A stretch of DNA of 51,475 nucleotides. Source: Pedosphaera sp. GTDB lineage: Bacteria > Verrucomicrobiota > Verrucomicrobiia > Limisphaerales > Pedosphaeraceae. Each line of letters begins with the position of its first letter. Position 1 is the first letter of the stretch. A model generated the notes under the pieces. It searched no databases, was not told where the DNA came from, and saw nothing but the letters and a program-made list of their open reading frames with translations. The stretch spans positions 1 through 51,475 of the forward strand of contig JAQGPA010000007.1 of the NCBI GenBank assembly GCA_028293325.1. Direction: 5' to 3'. A program made the translations under genes and the position numbers. Shown here piece after piece: positions 16,403-25,727 of this stretch.

Positions 16403-16863
16403 AAACAGTGCTGCTGGTGGAAGATAATGATGACGATGCCTTCCTGACGAAGCTGGCGTGCGAACGCTCCGGCATACCGCATCTTCTGAAATTGGTCACC
16501 GATGGCGATGCGGCGGTGGATTACCTTGCGGGAACCGGTGTTTATGCGGATCGCGTTATCCATCCCCTGCCCAGCCTCATTTTTTTGGACGTGCTGCTGC
16601 CCAACCGCAGCGGCATGGAGGTGTTGGAATGGATTCGCTGCCGGCCCGAGTTCGTGAACATACCCGTCATCATGCTCACCAGTTCCAGTGACCCTGCCCA
16701 TATACATCAGGCTTACGCGCTGGGCGTCACCTCCTATCTGCTAAAAACCGCGGTCCCGCAGGAATTCATGAATGCCGCCCGGATCATCCTTAAATATTGG
16801 CTCCAGTTAAACATTTCAGAAATCGAATTGGAAAGTTCCCCCAGCTCCATTGCGCTGAATTGA
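16399..16863 (+). CDS. Stand-alone receiver (Rcp1-like response regulator)
   Basis: A 154-residue receiver: EDNDDD pocket, phosphoacceptor Asp64 in IFLDVLLP, Ser/Thr in MLTSSS, Lys in YLLKTAV. It is a close paralogue of the receiver at 11697. Its frame is open far upstream, but the homology starts at this ATG. Transcription probably starts before the repeated leader element at 16227. The CheB-CheR-PAS kinase follows after 210 bases of AT-rich leader (16864-17073), which contains TATATA and no gene. Confidence 0.93.
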   Translation: MKTVLLVEDNDDDAFLTKLACERSGIPHLLKLVTDGDAAVDYLAGTGVYADRVIHPLPSLIFLDVLLPNRSGMEVLEWIRCRPEFVNIPVIMLTSSSDPAHIHQAYALGVTSYLLKTAVPQEFMNAARIILKYWLQLNISEIELESSPSSIALN

Positions 16864-17073
16864 CCGTGTGCGACAACACCAACTTCCGATTTAAGCAAAT
16901 TACTCATAAGCCAAATAATTTCTCATATATAGTTTGTAGTCCCGGTGGTGGGGTATAGGCTCGTTGATTGGAATATATACTGCCCCTCAGCGCCGGCGGG
17001 TTTTTCGGGCTTTTGCGACCTTTGCTCTTTGAGCGGCCAAATTCGCCGGGGCCGATTCTGAAAAAATCCAGAC

Positions 17074-20000
17074 ATGAGCAAGCTGAAGACTTTAAAAACC
17101 CAACCCGCGCAGCGGAAAGCTGGAGAACCTCCAAGCCAGTCCTTCCCCATTGTCGGCATTGGCGCGTCGGCGGGCGGTCTGGAGGCATTCACGCAACTGC
17201 TGAAACATTTGCCCATGGACACCGGCATGGGCTTTGTGCTGGTGCAGCACCTGGACCCCGCACACGAAAGCGCCTTGACGCAGTTGCTGGCCCGGGCCAC
17301 TTCGCTGCGAGTCCAGGAAGTCACGCATAATCTACCGGTCAAGCCCAACCATATTTATGTCATTCCGCCCAATGCGCTGCTGGCGATAAGTGACGGCCGA
17401 TTGAAACTTTCGCCCCGTCCGCCAAGCGGCGGAGCCTATCGAGCCATCAACTCCTTTTTCACGTCGCTGGCGAAGGACCAGCGCGAGCGAGCCGTGGGCG
17501 TGATTCTGTCCGGCAACGCTTCGGACGGCACGTTGGGATTGGAGGCGATCAAAGCGGAGGGCGGGATTACCCTCGCCCAGAATGAATCCGCCAAATACGA
17601 CTCCATGCCGCGCAGTGCTATCGCGGCCGGTTGCGTGGATTTTGTGCTTTCGCCGGAGAATATCGCCAAAGAACTGGCCCGCATTGCCCGGCATCCCCGA
17701 CATACATACGCCGCCGGCCAGGACCTGCCGCCGGCTCATTCCCCTGCCCTGGCGGCGTCGCGAAAGTCCGGCGGGACGGAGGAGCAAAACAGTTTCCAGA
17801 AGATTTTTCTCATGTTGCGCGGCCGTTTCGGCGTGGATTTTTCCCCGTACAAACCCGGCACCCTCCAGCGGCGCGTCGAGCGGCGGACAGTCTTGAGCCG
17901 GCAGAAAACGCTCCACCAATACGCCACTTTTCTTAAGCACACGCCCAAGGAACTCGACGCCCTGTACTCCGACTTGCTCATCGGCGTCACCAGTTTTTTT
18001 CGCAACCCGGAAGCCTTTGAAATGCTGAAGCGGAAGGTTTTTCCTGATCTTTTGGCCCGCGGACGGCGCGACGAGCCAATCCGCGCCTGGGTGCTGGGCT
18101 GTTCCACCGGCCAGGAAGCCTATTCCATCGCGATGGTGTACGCGGAAGCTTCCGCCCAGAGCGTCCGCGCGCCGAAACTCCAAATCTTTGCGACGGATTT
18201 GAATGAGTCCGCGTTAAACCGGGGACGTCAGGGACTCTACCCGAAAAGCCTCCTGGCGAACATATCGCCCGGGCGCTTGGAACGGTTTTTTATCGAGGAG
18301 GCCGGGGGCTACCGGGTCAAGGATTCGTTGCGCGAGAGTATCGTGTTTGCCCGGCAAAACCTTTTAACCGACCCGCCTTTTTCGAAGATGGACTTGGTCA
18401 GTTGCCGCAACCTGATGATTTACCTGGAACCGGACTTGCAAAAAAAGTTTTTGCCGGCATTCCACTTTGCGCTCAAACCCGAGGGCGTTCTCTTTCTGGG
18501 CGCTTCGGAATCGATTGGCAACTTCACGGCCCTGTTCAAACCGCTGGATAAAAAGCAAAAAATCTTTGCGCGGCGACCGGGTTCGACGCCCGGCTACCGG
18601 CTGCCGCTGGCCGCGAGTCGTGCACCCGCGAGAACGCCCCTCCCATCGCCCGAGCCCGAAGCGGTGCCCAAAGGTTTGCGCGGTGAACTCAACGCGCAGC
18701 ATGAGGCTGATCGCATTGCTGTGAATGCCTTCGCCCCGCCCAGCGTTCTTATCAACGCGGAGATGGAGATTCTTCAGTTTCGCGGATCAACCCGCGAGTA
18801 TCTTGAGCCGTCCATCGGCAAGGCCAGCCTCAACGTCCTGAAGATGGCCAAGGAAGGGCTGCTGCTGCCATTGCGCGCCGCCATTAACCAGGCCGGCAGA
18901 GAAGATAAAACCATCTGCAAGGCCAATGTGCGCGTCGGCCAGAACGGTGACATCCGGACCGTGAACCTGCAAGTCGTCCCGCTCAAGAACTTGAAGGCGC
19001 GCTGCTTTTTAATTTTCTTTGAAACAGTAATGGAGCCGGAACAGAAAACGTCCCAGCCCAAGAACGGTGCGCGGGCAGAGTCAAAAGCTCAAACTCGCAC
19101 CCTGGCTCCGGGGTTGGCCGCCCGCCGGAACGCCAATTTGACGCGCGAGTTGGCCGAGAGCCGCGACTACGCCCAGTCGCTGCAGGAGCACCACGAAGCC
19201 GCCAACGAGGAACTCCAGACGGCCAACGAAGAGGTGCAGTCCGCCAATGAGGAGTTGCAGAGCCTCAACGAGGAACTCGAGACCTCCAAGGAAGAACTGG
19301 AGTCCACCAACGAGGAGATGACCACGGTCAATGAGGAGGTGCTCAATCGCAACACCGAGTTGAGCCGCCTCAATAACGACCTCAATAACCTGCATGTGAG
19401 CGTCAACATGGCCATCCTGCTGCTGGACCGCGACCTGACCATCCGGCGCTTTACCCCGCTGGCCGAAAAAATCTTCAACCTGATGGCGGGCGATGTCGGC
19501 CGGCCGTTCAGCGGTATCAAACACAATCTGGCATTCACCGGACTTGAAAACCTCCTGCGCGAAGTCATCGACACCGTGAGTGTCCGCGAGCGCGAGGTGC
19601 AGGACAACCAGGGCAGCTGGTTTCTGCTGCGCGTTCGTCCCTACTTGACGCTGGACAACCAGGTTGAAGGGGCGGTGCTGCTGCTCATGGACATTGATGC
19701 CCTCAAGCGCAGCGAACAGGAAATCAAGGCCGCGCGCGATTACGCCGAAGCGACCCTGCGCACGGCGCGGGACCCGCTCCTCATTCTGCATGCCGACCTG
19801 CGCGTGAAGACGGCCAACGAGGCCTTCTATAAGACTTTTCAGGCCACTCCCGCGCAGACGGAAGGCCGCTTGATTTATGAATTGGGCAACGGCCAGTGGC
19901 AAATTCCGCGTCTGCGCCAACTGCTGGAAGATATCCTGCCCCGCAACAGTTTCTTCGACGATTTCGAGATCGTGCATGACTTCCCGGCCATCGGCCGGCG

Positions 20001-21600
20001 CACCATGCTGGTCAATTCCCGGCGGCTGGAAACCGAGCATGCCAGCCAACTGATTCTGCTTTCGATTGAGGACGTGACCGAGCGGCTGGAGTCACGCGCG
20101 ATCATGAAACGTTCGGAGATTCGTTACCGCGGCTTGTTCGAGGCGGCGAAGGACGGGATCATCATCCTCGACCCGGTCAACCGCAAAATCACGGACACCA
20201 ATCCGTTCATGACGCAGTTGCTGGGCTACTCGCGCGCGGAGCTGTTGGGAAAAGAACTGTGGCAAATCGGCCTGCTCAAGGACGAGCAAGCCAGCCAGGA
20301 TGCGTTTCGCGAATTGCAGGAGAGCGGCTTCATCCGCTACGAAGATTTGCCGTTGGAAACCAAGGCGGGCAAACGCCGCGAAGTGGAGTTTATCAGCAAC
20401 CTCTACGATGAAGACGGCCTGAAAATCATTCAATGCAACATCCGGGACATCACCGACCGCAAAGCCACAGAGCGCACCCTGGCCGAACAGGCCCGGCTCC
20501 TGGACCTGAGTAATGACGCCGTGATCGTCCGCGACGTCCAAAACCGAATCACCTATTGGAACCGCGGCGCGGAGGAGCTTTATGGCTGGACGCGGGAGGA
20601 GGCCCTGGGTATGGACCTCGATGTTTTTTTGAAGACGGAGTTTGAACTTCCGTTCGAGCAATTGGTGGCGCGACTGCGCCGGGAAAATCGCCTCACCTGC
20701 GAGGTGGTCCAAGTCACGCGCGATGGACGCCGCATTAGCGCGCAGTGCCGCCTAGCCCTGGATCTGGATAATGAGGGCAATCCGGCCGGGATACTCACGA
20801 CCACCACCGACATCACGGCGCGCAAACGGGCGGAAGAAACGTTGCAAAAAGTGCAGGCGGAGTTGCAAGAACACGCCGCCAGCCTGGAAAAAATGGTGGT
20901 CGAGCGGACCACGTCCTTGCAGGAGACGGTGGGCGAACTGGAGACCTTTTCCTACAGCGTGGCCCATGACATGCGCGCCCCGCTGCGCAGCATGCGGGCT
21001 TTCGCGCAGATGCTGCTGGACGAATACGCCGGCGCACTGGACGCCAAAGCACATGATTATCTAGGACGGATTGCGCGGTCGTCAAACCGGCTGGACCGGC
21101 TGATTCAGGATGTGTTGGACTATACCAAGATCCTGCGCGGGCAGGTGACAAACGAACCGGTGGATTTGGACCGATTGCTGCGGGACATCCTGGACACCTA
21201 CCCGGACTGGCAGCCGCCCAAAGCGGAGATTCAGATTGAGGGGACCCTGCCCAGGATTCTGGGCAACGAAGCCTTCCTCACCCAATGCATCTCGAACCTG
21301 CTGAGCAACGCGGTGAAATTTGTTCCGCGAGGCACGGTCGCGCACATAAACATTTGGGCCGAACCCAATAACAACCAGATACGGCTTTGCATCCGGGATA
21401 ATGGCATCGGCATAGCGCCGGATAAACACGCCCGCGTCTTCCGCATGTTCGAGCGGATTCATCCGGCATCGGAGTACGAGGGCACCGGGATTGGGCTGAC
21501 CATCGCGCGCAAAGCGATGGAGCGGATGGGCGGGGAGATTGGCTTTGACTCGGAGCCGGGCAAAGGCAGCACATTCTGGATTCAATTTGAAAAAGGCTAG
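17074..21600 (+). CDS. CheB-CheR-PAS hybrid sensor histidine kinase
   Basis: A 1508-residue soluble multidomain protein. A CheB-type methylesterase covers about 24-205 (GIGASAGG with Ser33; LSGNASDGTLG with the Asp). A CheR-type methyltransferase covers about 245-515 (SFFRNP, VLGCSTGQEAYSIAM, MDLVSCRNLMIYL). A long Glu/Asn-rich coiled coil covers about 685-775 (repeated NEELQ). Three or four PAS domains cover about 775-1250. HisKA has the motif YSVAHDMRAPLR near 1300, and HATPase_c ends with DNGIGIAP and GTGIGLTI. Such fusions occur in environmental bacteria as sensory kinases, and the chemotaxis-like domains may act in self-modification. There is no receiver domain inside; one is encoded 3 bases downstream. 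A nearly deleted second copy lies at 12279. Confidence 0.95.
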   Translation: MSKLKTLKTQPAQRKAGEPPSQSFPIVGIGASAGGLEAFTQLLKHLPMDTGMGFVLVQHLDPAHESALTQLLARATSLRVQEVTHNLPVKPNHIYVIPPNALLAISDGRLKLSPRPPSGGAYRAINSFFTSLAKDQRERAVGVILSGNASDGTLGLEAIKAEGGITLAQNESAKYDSMPRSAIAAGCVDFVLSPENIAKELARIARHPRHTYAAGQDLPPAHSPALAASRKSGGTEEQNSFQKIFLMLRGRFGVDFSPYKPGTLQRRVERRTVLSRQKTLHQYATFLKHTPKELDALYSDLLIGVTSFFRNPEAFEMLKRKVFPDLLARGRRDEPIRAWVLGCSTGQEAYSIAMVYAEASAQSVRAPKLQIFATDLNESALNRGRQGLYPKSLLANISPGRLERFFIEEAGGYRVKDSLRESIVFARQNLLTDPPFSKMDLVSCRNLMIYLEPDLQKKFLPAFHFALKPEGVLFLGASESIGNFTALFKPLDKKQKIFARRPGSTPGYRLPLAASRAPARTPLPSPEPEAVPKGLRGELNAQHEADRIAVNAFAPPSVLINAEMEILQFRGSTREYLEPSIGKASLNVLKMAKEGLLLPLRAAINQAGREDKTICKANVRVGQNGDIRTVNLQVVPLKNLKARCFLIFFETVMEPEQKTSQPKNGARAESKAQTRTLAPGLAARRNANLTRELAESRDYAQSLQEHHEAANEELQTANEEVQSANEELQSLNEELETSKEELESTNEEMTTVNEEVLNRNTELSRLNNDLNNLHVSVNMAILLLDRDLTIRRFTPLAEKIFNLMAGDVGRPFSGIKHNLAFTGLENLLREVIDTVSVREREVQDNQGSWFLLRVRPYLTLDNQVEGAVLLLMDIDALKRSEQEIKAARDYAEATLRTARDPLLILHADLRVKTANEAFYKTFQATPAQTEGRLIYELGNGQWQIPRLRQLLEDILPRNSFFDDFEIVHDFPAIGRRTMLVNSRRLETEHASQLILLSIEDVTERLESRAIMKRSEIRYRGLFEAAKDGIIILDPVNRKITDTNPFMTQLLGYSRAELLGKELWQIGLLKDEQASQDAFRELQESGFIRYEDLPLETKAGKRREVEFISNLYDEDGLKIIQCNIRDITDRKATERTLAEQARLLDLSNDAVIVRDVQNRITYWNRGAEELYGWTREEALGMDLDVFLKTEFELPFEQLVARLRRENRLTCEVVQVTRDGRRISAQCRLALDLDNEGNPAGILTTTTDITARKRAEETLQKVQAELQEHAASLEKMVVERTTSLQETVGELETFSYSVAHDMRAPLRSMRAFAQMLLDEYAGALDAKAHDYLGRIARSSNRLDRLIQDVLDYTKILRGQVTNEPVDLDRLLRDILDTYPDWQPPKAEIQIEGTLPRILGNEAFLTQCISNLLSNAVKFVPRGTVAHINIWAEPNNNQIRLCIRDNGIGIAPDKHARVFRMFERIHPASEYEGTGIGLTIARKAMERMGGEIGFDSEPGKGSTFWIQFEKG

Positions 21601-21603
21601 TCT

Positions 21604-22038
21604 ATGGCGAAAACAATTTTACAGGTGGAGGATGATGAAGACGACGTGTTTCTGTTGCGACACGCGATGGATAAGGTTGAGCCAGGCTGCTTGCTGTCGG
21701 TGGCGAGCGATGGGCAGATGGCCATTGATTATTTCAAGGGGTCCGGAAAATTCCACGACCGGGAGGCCTTTCCACTGCCCGCGCTGGTGTTGTTGGATTT
21801 GAAATTGCCACAGTTGCCGGGGCTGGAAGTGTTGAAATGGATGCGGAGCGAAGCGGGGCTGGACGTCCCCGTGATCATTCTAAGCTCATCAAAAAACAAA
21901 CATGATATTTCGGCGGCTTATAAACTGGGGGCCAATGCGTACCTGGTAAAGCCTTCAGACCCGGGCCAATTGCTGGAGATGGCCAAATTAGTCCGGGGTT
22001 TCTGGCTGGTACAAAACACCCTGCCGCCGGCTCACTAA
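21604..22038 (+). CDS. Stand-alone receiver (Rcp1-like), partner of the CheB-CheR kinase
   Basis: A 144-residue receiver with EDDEDD pocket, phosphoacceptor Asp65 in LVLLDLKLP and the Lys in YLVKPSD. It is much closer to the receiver at 9079 (shared SDGQMAIDYFKG, YKLGANAYLVKPSD) than to those at 11697 or 16399. The start lies 3 bases after the kinase stop, so it is probably the kinase's direct target. It ends the signalling block; the following 268 bases hold the third leader element. Confidence 0.93.
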   Translation: MAKTILQVEDDEDDVFLLRHAMDKVEPGCLLSVASDGQMAIDYFKGSGKFHDREAFPLPALVLLDLKLPQLPGLEVLKWMRSEAGLDVPVIILSSSKNKHDISAAYKLGANAYLVKPSDPGQLLEMAKLVRGFWLVQNTLPPAH

Positions 22039-22177
22039 GGCTTTCGACGCGGCATCCGCGACGCAAGCGACTCCGAGTGTGGATTGCCGGGCTACCATAG
22101 CTCCGAACGAGACTCCCCTCCCCCGCTGTGTAACCAGTCCTCTTTGACTGGCAATTGTGTACCCGTCGCAACCGTTC

Positions 22178-22226
22178 CATAGCCGGTGGCTATGGGCGCG
22201 ATGCCAACAAGGTATTGGCCAGTTTC
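22178..22226 (+). promoter_or_regulatory. Repeated leader element, copy 3
   Basis: Identical to copy 1 through hairpin 2, then CAGTTTC in place of CGGTTTC. It lies 80 bases before the DUF3309 start at 22307. The M-G-A-M-P-T-R-Y-W-P frame (22192-22254) encodes 20 residues and ends in a TGA that overlaps the ATG of a second short ORF (22251), which in turn overlaps the DUF3309 start. Confidence 0.8.
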
Positions 22227-22250
22227 CACTCTGCGAATGAGGATGTGGCC

Positions 22251-22316
22251 ATGAATTCGACTCTTCAACTCAAGGCAGCGGGTTTCCGCCTCAGCGAAGG
22301 GAAAATGTGTCCATAG
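22251..22316 (+). CDS. Possible 21-codon leader ORF overlapping the DUF3309 start
   Basis: The frame begins MNSTLQLKAAGF and ends in a TAG ten bases inside the DUF3309 gene. The ATGAATTCGACTCTT at its start recurs after element copy 4 and nearly so after copy 5, so the DNA is conserved. Whether it is translated is unknown; coupling to DUF3309 is a plausible role. Confidence 0.3.
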   Translation: MNSTLQLKAAGFRLSEGKMCP

Positions 22317-22465
22317 GAACGCTATTACTCATTTTGCTCGTCCTGATGTTTATCGGCGCATTCCCCGCCTGGCCCCATAGCAAGAATTGGGGCTATTACC
22401 CAAGCGGCGGGCTGGGCTTGGTGGCGGTCATTTTGGTGGTGCTCTTGTTGCTGGGCAGGATTTGA
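22307..22465 (+). CDS. DUF3309 small membrane protein
   Basis: A 52-residue protein with two hydrophobic segments around the conserved centre FPAWPHSKNWGYYPSGGLG, diagnostic of DUF3309. The start is a GTG: the overlapping ATG two bases upstream runs into a stop after three codons. GAAGG lies 6 bases upstream. DUF3309 proteins have unknown function and often occur among osmotic and oxidative stress genes. A second copy is at 26015. It is followed 25 bases later by Dps. Confidence 0.9.
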   Translation: MSIGTLLLILLVLMFIGAFPAWPHSKNWGYYPSGGLGLVAVILVVLLLLGRI

Positions 22466-22490
22466 CAAAAACAAAACAAAAAAATAACTC

Positions 22491-23012
22491 ATGAAAACCT
22501 TGACCGATGAACGCGTGGCGCCGCCCCAAATGTACGAAACCGAAAATGATATTTCACCCCAGCGACGGACGGAACTCAATGTGCTGATGAACCAGCGCCT
22601 GGCCGACGCCGTGGATTTGCAAATGCAGCTGAAACAGGCGCATTGGAACGTGAAGGGGCCGAGCTTCATCGGTTTGCACGAACTTTTCGACAAGGTGGAC
22701 GAGGCGGTGGAGACCTACGTGGATATGATCGCCGAACGCATCGTGCAACTGGGCGGCATCGCCGAAGGCACCGTGCGCGTGGCGGCGGCCCGCACGCGGC
22801 TGGAGGAATATCCGCTCACGATTGCGGATGGCCTGGCGCACGTCGAAGCAGTGGCGAAGGCGCTGTCCACTTTTGGACATGAGGCGCGCAACACGATTGA
22901 ACAGGCCGGCGAGTTGGATGACGCCGACACGGCGGACCTGTTCACCGAAATTTCACGCGGTATTGATAAATGGTTGTGGTTCGTCGAAGCCCACTCCCAG
23001 GCACCGAAATAG
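22491..23012 (+). CDS. dps: Dps DNA-protection ferritin
   Basis: A 173-residue ferritin-like protein. The inter-subunit ferroxidase residues fall at His51 (QAHWNV), His63, Asp67, Asp78 and Glu82, the same numbering as in Escherichia coli Dps. The dodecamer oxidises ferrous iron with hydrogen peroxide and shields DNA in the cytoplasm. The N-terminal 25 residues are less conserved and not strongly basic, so DNA binding is uncertain. It follows DUF3309 by 25 bases downstream of the third leader element, which suggests control together with the other element-bearing operons. Confidence 0.96.
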   Translation: MKTLTDERVAPPQMYETENDISPQRRTELNVLMNQRLADAVDLQMQLKQAHWNVKGPSFIGLHELFDKVDEAVETYVDMIAERIVQLGGIAEGTVRVAAARTRLEEYPLTIADGLAHVEAVAKALSTFGHEARNTIEQAGELDDADTADLFTEISRGIDKWLWFVEAHSQAPK

Positions 23013-23035
23013 ACGCAAGACCACAAAATACAATT

Positions 23036-23284
23036 ATGAAACACAAAAGATTCCCACAACCCGAAACTCTGGCGGCCGCACCACCGGCGCCGAACGGCGA
23101 CGCAAACCAAACCGAGCATGATTTCGCGCCCTGCGCGGAGGAGGTGGCCAGAAAGGCGTATTTTATCTACCGCAATGAGGGCTCTCCGCAGGGACGCGAA
23201 GTGCAACATTGGCTGGACGCGGAAGCGCGCTTGCTCAAGGAGCGTAATCAAACCCGCACGCACGAGGCTCACCATCGCAAATAA
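23036..23284 (+). CDS. DUF2934 small protein
   Basis: An 82-residue soluble protein with the DUF2934 pattern EEVARKAYFIYRNEGSPQG followed by WLDAEARLLKE. The N-terminal 30 residues are Pro/Ala-rich and disordered. The function of DUF2934 is unknown; the domain often accompanies Dps-like and stress genes in soil bacteria. It lies 23 bases after dps and is probably co-transcribed. Confidence 0.8.
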   Translation: MKHKRFPQPETLAAAPPAPNGDANQTEHDFAPCAEEVARKAYFIYRNEGSPQGREVQHWLDAEARLLKERNQTRTHEAHHRK

Positions 23285-23300
23285 AACTAACTCACCTGCC

Positions 23301-23489
23301 ATGATCAAAACTCCCGCCCCTAAAAACTCGAATTTCAAACGGAGAGTGAACCGCAAGCCAGCCACCCCAACACCACCGTCAAAAAAACGGGACAACACTT
23401 TTTCCCAATCCCGCGACACGCGCGAGGATCGTGGTTCACGCAAAATGAAAACCTCGCACAACCCGCAAACATTGCCGCACGGGCGATGA
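23301..23489 (+). CDS. Small basic protein, unknown
   Basis: A 62-residue, highly basic and polar protein (many Arg/Lys, Pro and Thr; no hydrophobic core), probably disordered and perhaps nucleic-acid binding. It sits 16 bases after the DUF2934 gene and 10 before the next one. No family is recognised; support comes from position and from the tight packing of the neighbouring genes. Confidence 0.45.
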   Translation: MIKTPAPKNSNFKRRVNRKPATPTPPSKKRDNTFSQSRDTREDRGSRKMKTSHNPQTLPHGR

Positions 23490-23499
23490 GGAGCAAGCC

Positions 23500-23898
23500 A
23501 TGAATACGAATCCACAGAAGCAAGGGATCCTAACGGAGAAAGCCACCGGCATTGGCACGGTGACCCGGCAGATGGTACGGGAGCGGGCGGTGGAACTGGC
23601 GGTCATCAACGGCCGCTCCGCGCAGGACGTGTCGAAATCTGATTGGGAACAGGCCAAACGGGAATTGACCGGCGAGGCAGAGATTGATCCCAAGACCGCG
23701 TTGCTGGAAGCCGCGCCCGAAGCTGAACGCTGGGATCCGTTGCCGGGCTCAACCGGACACAAAGCGCCAACCGCTCCCAGCGATGACGAAGACGACGAAG
23801 GACGCAGTGATAATGAAAAGCTCGTCGAGCAAGGCATCGCGGAGGCGGAACATGATCAAATGCTGCAAGCCGGCAAAGTTGCCACGCAAAAAACATAA
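23500..23898 (+). CDS. Unknown protein with a DUF2934-like helix region
   Basis: A 132-residue soluble protein. Residues 22-56 (VRERAVELAVINGRSAQDVS, then DWEQAKRELTGE) resemble the helical motif seen in DUF2934-type stress proteins. The C-terminal half is very acidic (SDDEDDEGRSDNEK) and probably disordered. AGGAG lies 6 bases before the ATG. It may be part of the dps transcript. No specific function can be given. Confidence 0.65.
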   Translation: MNTNPQKQGILTEKATGIGTVTRQMVRERAVELAVINGRSAQDVSKSDWEQAKRELTGEAEIDPKTALLEAAPEAERWDPLPGSTGHKAPTAPSDDEDDEGRSDNEKLVEQGIAEAEHDQMLQAGKVATQKT

Positions 23899-23945
23899 AC
23901 ACGCCGCCTTAACCGCGGCAAAACCTCAGATTGAAGATTAACACC

Positions 23946-24167
23946 ATGAATAAAACCAATTTTTTAACCCACCAAATCAGATTCACGCTCGGCGTCGTGC
24001 TCCTGACCCTGACTGGCTGCATCGGCGTCGTCGGCCCGGGCCATGTTCACGCATATGTGCCGGTGCCGGAAGTGGTTGTTTTCGGCGGATTCGAGCGGGG
24101 CGGTTATGATCACGACGCCGGCCGCCGCGGCTACGAAAGCCGGTACCACGATCACGATCGCCGTTAA
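23946..24167 (+). CDS. Small lipoprotein with His/Tyr/Arg-rich tail
   Basis: A 73-residue lipoprotein with signal VVLLTLTGC. The mature part has VHAYVPVPEVVVFGG and ends in repeated Tyr-Asp-His/Arg residues (GYESRYHDHDRR), which could bind metal. It resembles the short YXPG-type lipoproteins found beside DUF2950 genes, but no named family can be assigned. The ATG is chosen over an in-frame TTG 15 bases upstream. Confidence 0.6.
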   Translation: MNKTNFLTHQIRFTLGVVLLTLTGCIGVVGPGHVHAYVPVPEVVVFGGFERGGYDHDAGRRGYESRYHDHDRR

Positions 24168-24201
24168 ACCCCTCCCCTTTATCATTACACGAATAAAACT
24201 T

Positions 24202-25173
24202 ATGAAACACTACCACCCGTTCCAACATCACACCCGCCTGCTCGCCACAGCGCTGGTCAGCCTGACCACAGTCATCCTGGCGGCGCAACTTCACGCCAAG
24301 GAATCGAAAGCCGCCGCGCCGCAAAAGCTGTTTGTCTCGCCTGACGAGGCCACCAAAACCTTGCTGGCCGCCGCCCAAGCCGCAGACAAACCCGCGATGC
24401 ATGAAATCTTCGGGCCGGAGGTCCAAGACCTGCTCACCGGGGATGAGGCGCAGGATAAGGCTAATTTCGAAGGCTTTTCCCGCGCCCTCGCGGCCGCGTG
24501 CGTGCAGGTGCCGGAAGGCAATGACCGGGTCATGCTTAATATCGGCACCAATAACTGGCCGTTTCCAATTCCACTGGTGAAAAAGGAGGGGCATTGGTTT
24601 TTCGACACGGCTGCCGGACGGGAAGAAATCATCAACCGCCACATCGGCCGCGATGAACTCAATGCCATCGGTGCCTGTCGCGCTTACGTGGTTGCGCAAC
24701 AGGCGTACTACGGCAAAGACCGTGATGGCAGCGGAGTACTGAAGTACGCGCTCAAGTTCAAGAGCTCCCCGGGCAAAGCGGATGGCCTTTACTGGAGTCC
24801 AACCAATGGACCGAGTCCGCTCAGCGCGCTCGTGGCGGAAGCCCACGCTGAAGGTTACGGGTTTAATCAAAAAGGGGGACCGCAAGCATTTCACGGCTAT
24901 CTTTTCAGAATTCTTACCAGCCAGGGGGACGCTGCGCCCGGTGGAAAATCCAATTACCTGGTCCAGGGCAACCTCACTGCCGGATTCGCCCTGGTGGCCT
25001 ATCCCGAGCAAAGCGGGAAATCGGGGATCATGACCTTTATCGTGAACCAGGAGGGCAAGATTTATCAGCAGGATCTCGGCGAAAAAACCACCCGGATTGC
25101 CGCCCGAATGACGCAATATAATCCCGACAACAACTGGAAGCTGGTGCCGGAACCGGGTCTGTTTGAACCGTAA
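24202..25173 (+). CDS. DUF2950 exported protein
   Basis: A 323-residue exported protein with a signal peptide (LLATALVSLTTVILAAQLHA). It has the DUF2950 layout: a helical N-terminal part (FVSPDEATKTLLAAAQAAD), a central region with KKEGHWFFDTAAGREEIINR and NELNAI-like RDELNAIGACRAYV, then YGKDRDGSGVL, YLFRIL and GFALVAYPEQ. The family is periplasmic, of unknown activity, and usually lies among envelope-stress genes, as here. The ribosome site is weak; the ATG is the first that gives a signal peptide. Confidence 0.88.
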   Translation: MKHYHPFQHHTRLLATALVSLTTVILAAQLHAKESKAAAPQKLFVSPDEATKTLLAAAQAADKPAMHEIFGPEVQDLLTGDEAQDKANFEGFSRALAAACVQVPEGNDRVMLNIGTNNWPFPIPLVKKEGHWFFDTAAGREEIINRHIGRDELNAIGACRAYVVAQQAYYGKDRDGSGVLKYALKFKSSPGKADGLYWSPTNGPSPLSALVAEAHAEGYGFNQKGGPQAFHGYLFRILTSQGDAAPGGKSNYLVQGNLTAGFALVAYPEQSGKSGIMTFIVNQEGKIYQQDLGEKTTRIAARMTQYNPDNNWKLVPEPGLFEP

Positions 25174-25201
25174 CCTGATAAATACGGAAAATAAGGAGAT
25201 T

Positions 25202-25684
25202 ATGAACGTCAACATTTATTCCAGAGACCTGACCCGGCAAGCACCGCACAGCCCGCGGGAGCGCATCGGCGGATTTGTCATTGCGGCCCGGGCCGTGGAC
25301 AAATGCCGCGCCTGCATGGCGGGAACGCTGGGGGAATATCATTATAATTCCAGGCTGGACCACATGCTCTTTAATTTCAAGGGCATCACCGCGTCAGCGT
25401 TTCAAATTGCCGTGGCCACCGCAAAAACTTACGAGGAGGTCGGCGCCTGGCTGCTGGCCAATGGCACGCCAAAATCACCGGACGAAATCAAGGCGTGGTC
25501 GGACAGCATTGAGGCCAGCAATCCCATGAAAAGTTCAGAATGGCGGGATGCCTTTTTCAAGGGTTGCCAGCGACTGGGGTTTGAGCCTGAAGACACCACC
25601 ACCTTTGATTGGCTCGAAGCGGACGATCGCACCAGTTTTCACCCAGCCTGCTACCAGGCAGCTGACTTGGTCCTGGTGAGCTGA
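25202..25684 (+). CDS. DUF5069 protein
   Basis: A 160-residue cytoplasmic protein of the DUF5069 family, recognised by the opening SRDLTRQAPHSPRERIGGFV, the Cys pair in DKCRACMAG, and LDHMLFNFKGI. The family is common in Verrucomicrobiota and related phyla and has no known activity; the Cys residues might bind metal. AAGGAG lies 6 bases before the start. It follows DUF2950 by 28 bases. Confidence 0.85.
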   Translation: MNVNIYSRDLTRQAPHSPRERIGGFVIAARAVDKCRACMAGTLGEYHYNSRLDHMLFNFKGITASAFQIAVATAKTYEEVGAWLLANGTPKSPDEIKAWSDSIEASNPMKSSEWRDAFFKGCQRLGFEPEDTTTFDWLEADDRTSFHPACYQAADLVLVS

Positions 25685-25727
25685 TGCCGGACACGGGCGC
25701 GCAGCCAAACAAACGAAAATTATATTT

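Noticed and set aside
24043..24168. Upstream extension of the DUF2950 gene
   Set aside because: The frame is open upstream, but this would overlap the small lipoprotein gene and bury the signal peptide; the ATG at 24202 is the natural start.
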